This document shows positions 36,396 through 44,892 of a stretch of 64,000 nt of DNA, piece by piece. The translations under genes and the position numbers were made by a program. This DNA is from Proteus cibi (GTDB lineage: Bacteria; Pseudomonadota; Gammaproteobacteria; Enterobacterales; Enterobacteriaceae): positions 62,001-126,000 of the forward strand of contig NZ_PENW01000010.1 of assembly GCF_003144405.1 (NCBI RefSeq). Reading direction: 5' to 3'. The notes beneath the pieces are model-generated. The model ran no database searches. It saw only the letters and a list, made by a program, of their open reading frames with translations, and was not told the origin of the DNA. Numbering within the stretch: position 1 is the first letter of the stretch; each line of letters begins with the position of its first letter.

Positions 36396-36422
36396 TTATC
36401 GGCACCCCACATACAACCTTTA
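36396..36422 (-). promoter_or_regulatory. Sigma-28 promoter of flaA
   Basis: Minus-strand TAAAGGTT (36422-36415), 11-base spacer, GCCGATAA (36403-36396). The -10 is perfect and the -35 differs from TAAAGTTT at two positions. The predicted leader before the ATG is about 70 bases. Confidence 0.92.
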
Positions 36423-36633
36423 ACTTTTCCTACAAATATTTCTGCAATTTTTTATAGAATTAATATCAAGTCAATGATAAATAACGAAATTAATTTATTA
36501 TTTTTTTATTCATTTTTTATCAATTTTCGTCTCAAACTATTTTTATTCATCTAAATTCGACTTTGGTCATCAATGGCAATAAAAGGCTTCTATATGGCAG
36601 CCTGTTTACGTCATCAAAAATACCAAATAGACG

Positions 36634-36660
36634 TAAACTTTTCGCCGATTCTACCGATAA
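36634..36660 (+). promoter_or_regulatory. Sigma-28 promoter of fliD
   Basis: TAAACTTT (36634-36641), 11-base spacer, ACCGATAA (36653-36660): one mismatch in each box. It lies 44 bases upstream of the fliD ATG and should drive fliDST. Confidence 0.92.
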
Positions 36661-36703
36661 CGGTTCTTGAGGATTATTTTACGAACACAGAAAGGAGACC
36701 GGT

Positions 36704-38122
36704 ATGGCTGGTATTGCTTCACTAGGCGTGGGCTCAGGGATGCCTCTTAGCCAAACATTGGCACAATTAGAGGCGGCGGAAAATAAACGCCTTGAACCCC
36801 TAGATAAACAGATGAAAAGCTACGAAGCGCAAATTACCGCTTACGGTAAGATCCGTAGCCAACTTGATAAGTTACAAAAAGCATCAGAAAACTTAAAGAA
36901 ATTTGACGAAATTGTTGCAACAAAAGTAGATGATGAGTTTGATGCCTTTAAAGTGACGACGGATGGTAAAGCCAGTATTGGTAACTATACCGTCTCAATA
37001 GATAAAATTGCTCACGCACAAACACTGAAATCAAAAGCAGTAAGCGATGTAAAAGTACCAATTGGAAAAACATTAGGTGATGGTAATAAACGCACCTTAG
37101 TGATTACCCAGCCTGGTGAGAAAGAACCTTTACGTATTGAGCTAACTGATGAACAAACCTCCATGATTGAATTGCGTGATGCAATCAATAAAAAAGAGGG
37201 TAATGTTTCAGCGACTATTGTTAAAGCAAAAGATGGTGTTAACCACTTAGTACTGACCTCTCGTAAAGAGGGTACTGATTCACAAATGGAAATCACTGTT
37301 GAGGGTGATGATGAGCTAAATAATTTTCTTAGTTATTCATCTAAATCTAACAGTGGCGCAATGCAAGAAATCGTTAAAGCAAACAATGCTAAATTAACGA
37401 TTAACGGTATTGAAATTGAGCGTCAAACCAATGAAATTAAAGATGCGCCTGAAGGGATCACGTTAAATCTTAAAAAAACGACGTTTGATAATAAAGACAA
37501 TGCAGATAAGCCTGAAATAGTGACTGTTGCTCGTGATATTGAGCCAATGAAAAAAGCGATCCAAGCTTGGACTGACGCTTATAACGAATTAAACAGTACC
37601 TACAAATCTCTTACTAAATACACGCAAGTAGAGAAAGGCGAAGCAGCATCAAAAGATAATGGTGTATTACTGGGTGATACTACCAGTCGTATGATTATGT
37701 CTGAGCTAAAAAGCTTTGTGACTAGCTCACAAGGTACCTCAGATATGGATACCCTAAATAAAATGGGTATTAAATTTAAGGTTGATGGCTCTTTAGATAT
37801 CGATAGCAAAAAACTGGATGAAGCGTTAAAAGAAAAACCCGCTAACGTGAAAGAGTTTTTTATGGGTGATGGTAAAGAGACCGGTTTTGGTACTCAAACC
37901 TATAATTACCTAAAGAAAACCCTGCAATCTAATGATGGTACTTTAGATATTGCCACTGATGGCGTAAAAAAACGCAAGAAAACATTAGATAGTCAAATTA
38001 AAAATACGGAACGTAATATTGCCGCTACGATGGAACGTTATAAAAACCAGTTCCAACAGTTAGATAAAATGGTCAACTCCATGACTAACTCCAGTGCCTC
38101 AATTGGCCGTTTATTAATGTAA
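36704..38122 (+). CDS. fliD: Flagellar filament cap protein FliD (HAP2)
   Basis: 472 residues. It forms the pentameric cap that folds flagellin at the filament tip. The N-terminal [26 protein letters not shown] and the following coiled coil (to about 65), and the C-terminal coiled coil with [42 protein letters not shown], are typical. Called flaD in older Proteus literature. A clear AAGGAG ribosome-binding site precedes the ATG. First gene of fliDST, transcribed from a sigma-28 promoter and divergent from flaA. Confidence 0.95.
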   Translation: MAGIASLGVGSGMPLSQTLAQLEAAENKRLEPLDKQMKSYEAQITAYGKIRSQLDKLQKASENLKKFDEIVATKVDDEFDAFKVTTDGKASIGNYTVSIDKIAHAQTLKSKAVSDVKVPIGKTLGDGNKRTLVITQPGEKEPLRIELTDEQTSMIELRDAINKKEGNVSATIVKAKDGVNHLVLTSRKEGTDSQMEITVEGDDELNNFLSYSSKSNSGAMQEIVKANNAKLTINGIEIERQTNEIKDAPEGITLNLKKTTFDNKDNADKPEIVTVARDIEPMKKAIQAWTDAYNELNSTYKSLTKYTQVEKGEAASKDNGVLLGDTTSRMIMSELKSFVTSSQGTSDMDTLNKMGIKFKVDGSLDIDSKKLDEALKEKPANVKEFFMGDGKETGFGTQTYNYLKKTLQSNDGTLDIATDGVKKRKKTLDSQIKNTERNIAATMERYKNQFQQLDKMVNSMTNSSASIGRLLM

Positions 38123-38142
38123 TTTTTTAAAAGTAGGACATT

Positions 38143-38541
38143 ATGTATCAACAATCAGCCAGTAAAATGTATGCTCAAATCGACGTTGAAAGCGAGATTT
38201 TAAATGCCACGCCTTACCAGCTGATCCAGATCCTATTTAATGGGGCGCTTAGCGCCCTTCGCCGTGCTTTAATCTTAATGGAGCAAGGAAATATCGCTGG
38301 TAAAGGCGAAAATATTTCTAAAGCGATTAATATTATTGGTAACGGATTAAAACAAGGTTTGGATAAAGAGAAAGGAGGCGAGCTCGCAGAGAATCTGGAG
38401 CTCCTTTATGACTATATGGTTAATCAGCTACTCGATGCTAACTTAAAAAATAATCCAGAGAAAATTCATGAAGTCATCAAGCTCTTAACTGAAATTTCTG
38501 ATGCTTGGCAACAAATCGGCACACAGATTAATTCTTATTAA
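38143..38541 (+). CDS. fliS: Flagellin export chaperone FliS
   Basis: 132 residues, all-helical. It binds the C-terminal region of flagellin and keeps it export-competent. Family motifs are YAQIDVESEILNATPYQLIQILFNGALSALRRA (about 10-42) and the GL...G-ELAENLELLYDYM stretch (about 71-90). It starts 20 bases after fliD with an AGTAGGA ribosome-binding site. Its partners in this window are FlaA and the silent FlaB. Confidence 0.95.
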   Translation: MYQQSASKMYAQIDVESEILNATPYQLIQILFNGALSALRRALILMEQGNIAGKGENISKAINIIGNGLKQGLDKEKGGELAENLELLYDYMVNQLLDANLKNNPEKIHEVIKLLTEISDAWQQIGTQINSY

Positions 38542-38559
38542 ATTAGAGTGGACAACAAT

Positions 38560-38913
38560 ATGGATATTATGGCGGCTTACGAGCATGTTTTAAAATCAAG
38601 TGAGCAAATGTTAACGCTTGCCAAAGATCAGCAATGGGACAAGCTGATAGAAATGGAAATGGATTATTTAAAAAGCGTAGAAAGTATCACTAAGATGATA
38701 AAACCTGCTGACGGTGAGCTGAGACTACAACAACGCCTCACGGATATGCTAAAGAAAATCTTAGAAAACGAAAATGAGACGCGAAATTTATTACGAGCTC
38801 GTTTAGATGAGCTTGGCATATTAATAAGACAGACTGAACAAGAGCAGAGGGTACAAAATAGCTATGGTCAGTTTACAGAACATAGTTATTATCCTGATCT
38901 CAATCTTAAATAA
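38560..38913 (+). CDS. fliT: Flagellar export chaperone FliT
   Basis: 117 residues, helical. It is a chaperone of FliD and, in Salmonella, an anti-FlhDC factor. The sequence MDIMAAYEHVLKSSEQMLTLAKDQQWDKLIEMEMDYL matches the family N-terminus, followed by the second and third helices. The ATG at 38560 is preferred over the GTG at 38548 because the GAGTGGA ribosome-binding site fits it. Last gene of fliDST; no strong terminator was found after it. Confidence 0.9.
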   Translation: MDIMAAYEHVLKSSEQMLTLAKDQQWDKLIEMEMDYLKSVESITKMIKPADGELRLQQRLTDMLKKILENENETRNLLRARLDELGILIRQTEQEQRVQNSYGQFTEHSYYPDLNLK

Positions 38914-39054
38914 CTCTCCTCTGCGCCAAAAGCGGTTTTATTAGCTAATGGCGTCTTTACTTAGAAAAAATCACGCTTATTATTCAGCTTAACTTGTTAT
39001 CGGTAACGTAAAAACCAACGTCTACCACTTTTTATTTTTGTTTTTTATTTTTGA

Positions 39055-39525
39055 TTACATAGACATAGATTGTACAGATTGCACTAACACCATATCAATA
39101 TGTGGAATGTTATCTTCAAGATACGTTTCCGAATCGATAATAAAACCATGTGATTGATAAAATGAGATTAAATAAGCCTGTGCCATTATTTTGATTGTAT
39201 CGGTGTTAAATTGACGACATGTCGTTGCAATCGCCTCTTTTATTAACTGATGAGCAATACCACTTCCCCGCTGATTTTGAGCCACAATCACTCGCCCTAT
39301 TGAGGCTTCTTTAAATGCAATACCTTGTGGCAACAAACGAGCATAAGCCATGAGTTGCTGGCTATCTTCCTCTTTGGCAAACAAATGTAAGGTATTTTGA
39401 TCTAGCCCATCCAGATCTTGATAAGCACATTGCTGTTCACAAATAAAAACCTGATTTCTTAATGCCAAAATAGCGTAAAGTTCATCAGTGGTGAGTTGTG
39501 AAAATGATTTTAAAATCCAATTCAT
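39055..39525 (-). CDS. ElaA-like GNAT family N-acetyltransferase
   Basis: 156 residues from the ATG at 39525. An upstream extension to 39726 is in frame but has no family support. N-terminal LRNQVFICEQQCAYQDLDGLD (about 22-42) is the ElaA signature. The acetyl-CoA binding loop is VIVAQNQRGSGIAHQLIKEA (about 78-97, R/Q-x-x-G-x-G/A). FYQSHGFI (about 122) is the usual last motif. The substrate is unknown. First of the non-flagellar genes between fliT and fliE. Confidence 0.85.
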   Translation of the reverse strand: MNWILKSFSQLTTDELYAILALRNQVFICEQQCAYQDLDGLDQNTLHLFAKEEDSQQLMAYARLLPQGIAFKEASIGRVIVAQNQRGSGIAHQLIKEAIATTCRQFNTDTIKIMAQAYLISFYQSHGFIIDSETYLEDNIPHIDMVLVQSVQSMSM

Positions 39526-39784
39526 GCACTTTATCCCATGGTTTAAAAGTGATAACAAAACAATCAATGATAATGCAATATCATCGACAAAATTGTGTGT
39601 ACTATAAATAATGAAATGATAATGTTGATGGTGCGTTTTGCTAGTGAAAAATACAGAAGAATAAATACTCAATGCAGAAAGATAGGCGATAAAACCGTTA
39701 ATTTCAATACGTTCAGACTCCCCCACGAGCCTTGATGACTTTTATGACTTTTATGACTTTGCTTATCTATTTATAAAGATAATC

Positions 39785-40066
39785 TCAAAGTCGCTCTAAC
39801 CCTTTCCATGCTCGGTTTTTTACTTCTGTCACTAAAATGGCAGGATTTAAGGTTATTTTTTCTGCAATTGAAAAAGCCAACTCGATAACTTCTTTGTGAT
39901 CTTTAGTTTCAGTATGATAATTAAACTCTGCATGAGGCAGAACATATTTACCTTTCAAACCATCAATCTCTTTTTTAAACCCTTCTTTTACCATCTTCTG
40001 TGTTAATAACACATAATCTGCATTTTCAGGATCGGATAACTCTACTCTAACAGTAAACTCAGGCAT
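39785..40066 (-). CDS. Small hypothetical protein (possibly DUF2622)
   Basis: 93 residues, no signal peptide or membrane segment. MPEFTVRVELSDPENADYVLLTQKMVKEGF and VLPHAEFNYHTE resemble, from memory, small DUF2622 proteins. Predicted alpha/beta. A good AGGTTTC-type upstream region with GGAGG (40071-40075 on the minus strand) supports the start. It is downstream of the lipase-like gene on the same strand (186-base gap). Function unknown. Confidence 0.65.
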   Translation of the reverse strand: MPEFTVRVELSDPENADYVLLTQKMVKEGFKKEIDGLKGKYVLPHAEFNYHTETKDHKEVIELAFSIAEKITLNPAILVTEVKNRAWKGLERL

Positions 40067-40251
40067 AGAAACCTCCTACAGTCTGTCTATGTCTAATAAA
40101 ATTCTGTTAGCTCTCGAAAGGAAGTATATTAAATCAACAATCATTTTCCTAGTAAGAAACTGTGATAAATAATGTGATAATGATTGAAAGAGAAATCGCC
40201 CACTTCACTGTGGGCGACAAATTAGATCACAATAATATGATAAATAATAAT

Positions 40252-41385
40252 TTATTTAATCACATCGTAGAGTTGCTGATTAGACAAATAATCTGCAGTT
40301 AAACCTACTGATGGGCTATATTGTTCACCATGGATTTCAGAGAATGCTTTACCCTCTTTACCTAATGAGACTTTACGTTCATCTTTACCCGTACTTTCAT
40401 GGATAGAATAGGTTTTACGACGCATTGCTATATATTTATCTGCATCATTAGCAATATCGGTGTGATAGCCCGTAATTTGTGTATCCATTAAGGCTAATTT
40501 ATTTGCTAAATCACAACCCCAGCGAGTTAAACAAACTTCTGCAAAATGGCGAACCACTAAACCCGGTGCATATAATGCATTTTCACCTTCACTACCATCA
40601 ATAGAAGCATTACCGACTAATGTAGCGTGGCGTCCTGAAATCGGGAAAATATGCATTTTAGTATCAGCAGCGACGGTTGGGATCACGCAAGTAAATCCTT
40701 TAGAGCGCTCATCTCTTGCATAAAATCCGACATATTCTTTGACGTTTTTACCAAGCGTGACTTTTTCAGGTTGGAAATTCAGTGGACCTGGAACAGGGTC
40801 AATAGCAAAAATATTCACTGGAATATCTTTTAATTGAGGATCTGCCAACATCGCATTCGCTAACATATGGCATGTAATACCGCCACGACTCCAACCCACT
40901 AAGTTAACTTGTGTTGGAATAATGCCATCTTTGCGAAAGATGCGAATAATTTGCTGTTGAAGTTGTTGCTGAGTGACTTGACGGTCGCCATAGTCATATT
41001 TACGCCATAAAAAAGAGCCTGTAACTTTGACATCTTCAATAGGAATACCAGCTTTTTTCAGCTGGTTATACTGCTCTTCTGTTAACTTTTCACGTTGCCA
41101 ATCAAAGTTACCTTTCATTAAGCAAAGTGCGTGATTAACATTTTCTTCCCAACCACTACCAAATAACGACCCCTTGATATCAGAATAGTTAGGGCTTTCA
41201 ACCCATAAATCATCTTCTTGCAAATTACCACTACCCGGGCCATCAACAATAAACCACTGTGCAAACTCTCTTCCTTGGTTGTTTTGCGCTAGAGTGGAGA
41301 CTAATTCGCCTTGCCAGAAAGTCGGATTATTATTATCAAATGAGTTAGATCCCGTACCACATAAATAAACGGTTAATACTGTCAT
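40252..41385 (-). CDS. Putative alpha/beta-hydrolase, lipase-like (DUF2235/Tle-like)
   Basis: 377 residues. It begins with LCGTGSNSFDNNN, like the (D/C)GTGN opening of DUF2235 and type VI lipase-effector hydrolases. The nucleophile elbow is GWSRGG (164-169, Ser166). Further candidate triad residues are Asp196 in AIDPVPG and His253 in SGRHATLVG. No signal peptide and no membrane segment, so if exported it would need a specialised route. No VgrG, Hcp or obvious lipoprotein immunity gene is nearby. Call rests on motifs; the exact family is uncertain. Confidence 0.6.
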   Translation of the reverse strand: MTVLTVYLCGTGSNSFDNNNPTFWQGELVSTLAQNNQGREFAQWFIVDGPGSGNLQEDDLWVESPNYSDIKGSLFGSGWEENVNHALCLMKGNFDWQREKLTEEQYNQLKKAGIPIEDVKVTGSFLWRKYDYGDRQVTQQQLQQQIIRIFRKDGIIPTQVNLVGWSRGGITCHMLANAMLADPQLKDIPVNIFAIDPVPGPLNFQPEKVTLGKNVKEYVGFYARDERSKGFTCVIPTVAADTKMHIFPISGRHATLVGNASIDGSEGENALYAPGLVVRHFAEVCLTRWGCDLANKLALMDTQITGYHTDIANDADKYIAMRRKTYSIHESTGKDERKVSLGKEGKAFSEIHGEQYSPSVGLTADYLSNQQLYDVIK

Positions 41386-41685
41386 AATTAAATTTCCTTT
41401 TATTAATAACTAAAAAATCAAAATAATGATTTTTATTTCCTTGTATTGAGCTATTCCTTAGCTCACCAGCACATTAACCATAGGACTTTTTTTATTCAAT
41501 GGGTAAAAGCAAATTAGTAGAGCCGAGATCACATAATTAAATTTTAATTAAATAAAATAAATAAAAAAGCTCTATCAGATCAATGTAATTAAATTATATA
41601 AGTGGATACCTTATTTTTTTATTATTTCTATTAGTAAATCTGTTGATAAATAAAGTGCATTAAATAATCAATTCTGAAATTTAGA
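41386..41685. other. AT-rich intergenic region
   Basis: About 300 bases upstream of the lipase-like gene; AT-rich, with no supported gene and no recognised site. Confidence 0.4.
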
Positions 41686-41741
41686 TAAAAAAAATCCCAC
41701 ATTAATTAATGAACTGGGGTCAATTCATTAAATGTAGGATT
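41686..41741 (-). terminator. Intrinsic terminator of small gene 41761-41949
   Basis: Two nested inverted repeats, AATCCCACATT / AATGTAGGATT (outer) and TAATGAA / TTCATTA (inner), followed on the minus strand by a run of eight T. Confidence 0.75.
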
Positions 41742-41760
41742 TTCTATTAGGTAGAATGTC

Positions 41761-41949
41761 TTATAAACGATTAAAAGCAACTACTCTCACCGCAGGAATA
41801 TCAGCTTGTGCTCCTTCAGCAACTTCCTGACATGCTTTTTCTAACGCAATATGGGGTGTGATCCCACTTTCTGTTTCTACAATTTTATGTCCGGCGTAGG
41901 TATCACCATTTCTGGAACGCACTTTATACGCAATAAACCAATATTCCAT
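41761..41949 (-). CDS. Small hypothetical protein
   Basis: 62 residues from MEYWFIAYKVRSRNGDTYAGHKIVETESG. A longer frame to 42024 adds 25 residues rich in rare N-terminal sequence and is not favoured. GGTGATG lies before the chosen ATG. Predicted beta-rich start and one helix (HIALEKACQEVAEG). No signal peptide. Family not recognised. It ends at a strong terminator. Confidence 0.55.
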   Translation of the reverse strand: MEYWFIAYKVRSRNGDTYAGHKIVETESGITPHIALEKACQEVAEGAQADIPAVRVVAFNRL

Positions 41950-42080
41950 ATCATCACCGTTTACGTTATTAATCATGCAATTACCATAGCTGTTTATGAC
42001 CCGCTTTAATGTGATAATAATCAATAATTTTTAGTTTAATAAAATCGTTTTATAAAAAGAGGAACTTCATCGTAAGAAAA

Positions 42081-42311
42081 TTAAGCGCACTCTTTCATTT
42101 CTGATTGTACTAATTTTTTTATTTTTACTGCTTTTTCAAAGTGATCCAATTTATGTGTCATAATCCACCATGTTGCAGCTTCCATTAATAATTCAGGATC
42201 ATCATTTTTATTGGCAAAAAAAGCATAAAAAGATAATCCCACACCCTCGCCTTTGGCTGAAATTTTGTCATCGCATATTTGAATTATTTTTTGTTGTAGG
42301 GATTTTTTCAT
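42081..42311 (-). CDS. Small conserved hypothetical protein (possibly DUF6500)
   Basis: 76 residues from MKKSLQQKIIQICDDKISAKGEGVGLS. The motif GLSFYAFFANKNDDPELLMEAATWWIMTHKLDHFEKA resembles, from memory, a small family labelled DUF6500. Mostly helical, no signal peptide. AGAGAAT lies upstream of the ATG. It may be co-transcribed with glpM, which ends 54 bases before it. Function unknown. Confidence 0.6.
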   Translation of the reverse strand: MKKSLQQKIIQICDDKISAKGEGVGLSFYAFFANKNDDPELLMEAATWWIMTHKLDHFEKAVKIKKLVQSEMKECA

Positions 42312-42364
42312 ATTCTCTCTAATATTATTTTTTGCATGGTAATAAATAAGTAAAAACAAATACG

Positions 42365-42703
42365 CTATCCATGATATTTATTCCATAATTGAATAAGTAA
42401 CCAAGCTGCGATAATCCAGCAGATAACCGCCGTCGCCAATGCTGTAAATAATTTTACATAGTTGATCATCACATAGAGTGAAATGAGATAAACCAGATAA
42501 GGAATAACAGCCCATAGACTAAAAATAATTGTGGTACGTAACGCTTCAATTGAGCGTTCAGAACCAACAATATAGTGTGCGATAAGCGCAAACGTTGGAA
42601 ATAACGGTACCAACCCCGCAATATAGTAATGACGAGATTTCGATAATACGGCGATTAATACCACTACAAATGCGCCTATCAGCGCTTTAATCAGTAATCC
42701 CAT
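42365..42703 (-). CDS. glpM: GlpM family inner-membrane protein
   Basis: 112 residues with four predicted membrane helices. MGLLIKALIGAFVVVLIAVLSKSRHYYIAGLVPLFPTFALIAHYIVGSER closely follows E. coli GlpM as remembered. GlpM has been linked to membrane phospholipid composition and, in Pseudomonas, to alginate; the role here is unknown. Length 112 is near the E. coli 109. Confidence 0.9.
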   Translation of the reverse strand: MGLLIKALIGAFVVVLIAVLSKSRHYYIAGLVPLFPTFALIAHYIVGSERSIEALRTTIIFSLWAVIPYLVYLISLYVMINYVKLFTALATAVICWIIAAWLLIQLWNKYHG

Positions 42704-42872
42704 GGTGTTTTCATCAAGTTATAAAAACCTTAGTTTTATCATACCTATTCATATTTGTATGTGGGCTGATTTTATTTTTTGTGGTTTAAAATATGATTAA
42801 ATACCAACCATTAGAAAAAGCCCAATAAAATTATTGAGCTTTAAAGCAGATTAAATGTTCTTTAAACAAACA

Positions 42873-43748
42873 TTAGTCTTTTTGCCAAGAAATATCTTTT
42901 TCACTTTCTTGTGTTCCTGTTAATACCAATTCACCTAATTCTGTTGTTTTATAGGTGTTATTTCTATAGTGTTGCGTTTTTTTCCCTGTTTCAGGATCTT
43001 TTGTAACCCAATAAACATCACCTTCAAAATCAGTCCCTTGGTAATAAGTTGAGAAACGTTTACGTTCACCATCATGCCACCCCACAACAATGACTGAGTT
43101 AGCGCCAGCAGTCAGTGCATTTAAAGGAAATTCAGACAGTAACAAGCCATTCTCACCAATATTAACAGAACAATTTTGCCCGCCAACAAAAGCAGAACAA
43201 CTGGCATCCATTCCACTAATTTCAGAGTGATCGCCAAAAATTGCGGCAGCTTTAAAGTTACCTTCAGAGACAACATTCGCGTTATTTCCTGTCGCAATAC
43301 CTATACTGCCTTCCGTAAGATCTTGCACCCAAGTATTATCGCCAGTTGAAATACCTATTGAATTCTCTGCATTACCATAAATAATGGCTTCATCTCCTGT
43401 TGTAATAGCAATGGTGTTTTTTACTAAAGGCGTTCCATTTTCATCTGAATCATAACCATGGGAAATCGTCGCTCTTTGCCCAGACGAAAAAGTCACTGAT
43501 TGACTTGAAGCTTCGACAAAACTTTCTTCACCTGAGGTAATAAAAAGTGAATTTTTTCCGTGCTTGATAGTACCGTTCTCTTCGTCATCTTCACTGCCTT
43601 CATTATCATAAATTTTGATATTTTTGCCGGTATGAATAATTTGGGCATTTTCACCAATACAATGAACAAGTTGCTCATCTAACGTTAGAATGGCATTTTT
43701 ACTTTCACCGCTTAAAACAAGTGCTTTATTTGTTGTTACAGTTGACAT
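42873..43748 (-). CDS. Beta-solenoid hypothetical protein with 18-residue repeats
   Basis: 291 residues from the ATG at 43748 (AAGGA ribosome-binding site 8 bases upstream). No signal peptide. Residues about 60-215 consist of regular 18-residue repeats with the pattern (N/G)SIxI(S/T)TGDxAxVxxxxE; at least five consecutive copies are exact in length. This suggests a parallel beta-helix. The C-terminal 70 residues (WHDGERKRF, YWVTKDPETGK) form a distinct domain. No enzyme motif recognised. Monocistronic, isolated between glpM and fliE. Function unknown. Confidence 0.6.
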   Translation of the reverse strand: MSTVTTNKALVLSGESKNAILTLDEQLVHCIGENAQIIHTGKNIKIYDNEGSEDDEENGTIKHGKNSLFITSGEESFVEASSQSVTFSSGQRATISHGYDSDENGTPLVKNTIAITTGDEAIIYGNAENSIGISTGDNTWVQDLTEGSIGIATGNNANVVSEGNFKAAAIFGDHSEISGMDASCSAFVGGQNCSVNIGENGLLLSEFPLNALTAGANSVIVVGWHDGERKRFSTYYQGTDFEGDVYWVTKDPETGKKTQHYRNNTYKTTELGELVLTGTQESEKDISWQKD

Positions 43749-43784
43749 AATAATATCCTTATTTACATTTCCATTATTTAACAC

Positions 43785-44304
43785 ATCAAAACACTGTTTA
43801 AATATACAGTTTATTTGCTAAATAACAATCTCTCTATTCATTTTTAAAAAATAAAATAACGATAATATAATCAAATAGATAAAAACAAATAACACATAAT
43901 ATATCTATGATTAATCAAATAAAGAAAAAATAAAATAGAAAAAATCAAGAAGAAAGACGATAACCGAGCTTTATACAAAACTAATCCAACATAGGTTAAG
44001 TCACTTATTTAACAATTGCTTTTATTCTTTTTGGAAAATAAGAAGAGACAAAAGAGCGAGTTGCTTTGATATAGATGTGCAAAAGCGCACATCAATAAAA
44101 TGATGTGTATATTCTTTTTGTACAAATCGGGGCGCTCATTATCATCAATAGCAAACAATAGTAGAAGTATTCGAATGTTTAATGACATTCGAAAGCTTAT
44201 ATCATCTATTCAATGATCTTGAGCAAGTTGCCCCATTCTGTTTTGATTAGGTGCTTCTTTATCGTTATATAAAAGAAAAGCTACCGTTATCAAATGATAA
44301 GGTA
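43785..44304. other. AT-rich region between beta-solenoid gene and fliE
   Basis: About 520 bases with no supported gene. It contains the beta-solenoid gene promoter and a 9-bp inverted repeat TTCGAATGT / ACATTCGAA (44170-44193) without a T-run. Confidence 0.4.
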
Positions 44305-44616
44305 CTACACCTGCATACTCATGATTTCTTGATACGCGGCGACAAGCTTATTACGGACTTGGACGCCCATTTGTAATGAGATACTGGATTTTTGCATGTC
44401 CACCATCACATCATTTAATTCAACACCCGGTGTACCTAAGGTAAACGCTTGAACTTTGTTGGTTGCATTCACTCGAGTTTCATTAATTTTACCCACGGCT
44501 TGAACAAGCTGAGTTGCAAATCCTGCTTGTACTGGCTGGGGTTTCGCAATATTGGATGCTTGCAAAGTCTGGATTTGCATTTTATCCAGAACACTTTCAA
44601 TAGCTGGAATTGACAT
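44305..44616 (-). CDS. fliE: Flagellar hook-basal body protein FliE
   Basis: 103 residues. FliE links the MS ring to the rod. The C-terminal half (GTPGVELNDVMVDMQKSSISLQMGVQVRNKLVAAYQEIMSMQV) is almost unchanged from E. coli. The ATG at 44616 gives the family length (104 in E. coli); the frame upstream to 44637 is not needed. It is divergent from fliF, as in other enterobacteria, with a shared 276-base control region. Confidence 0.95.
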   Translation of the reverse strand: MSIPAIESVLDKMQIQTLQASNIAKPQPVQAGFATQLVQAVGKINETRVNATNKVQAFTLGTPGVELNDVMVDMQKSSISLQMGVQVRNKLVAAYQEIMSMQV

Positions 44617-44892
44617 ATAAACCTCTGCGTTAATCATCTAATTCAATTACTGAATCAATGTCATAGTAAGGAAGTGAACCAACACGCTTACCGAGTTATA
44701 CCCTAACACAGGGGCTTCATTCCAAAGCGAGTAATTAACGCAAAAGTTAAGGGCTAATTACGCCATTAAATGAAACGCAAAAGGCCAATAATGAGACACC
44801 TGAGAGTAGGTTTATTTATTTGCGTAAGGGGAGTCTGTTTTGTTACGCCACGCTTTTAGTATTCATCCCGAACTACAAGGCAAGGATTGTCT

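Noticed and set aside
39526-39726. N-terminal extension of the ElaA-like protein
   Set aside because: Does not match the family; a better start at 39525 gives normal length.
44170-44193. Inverted repeat as a terminator of fliE
   Set aside because: No T-run on either strand; left unassigned.
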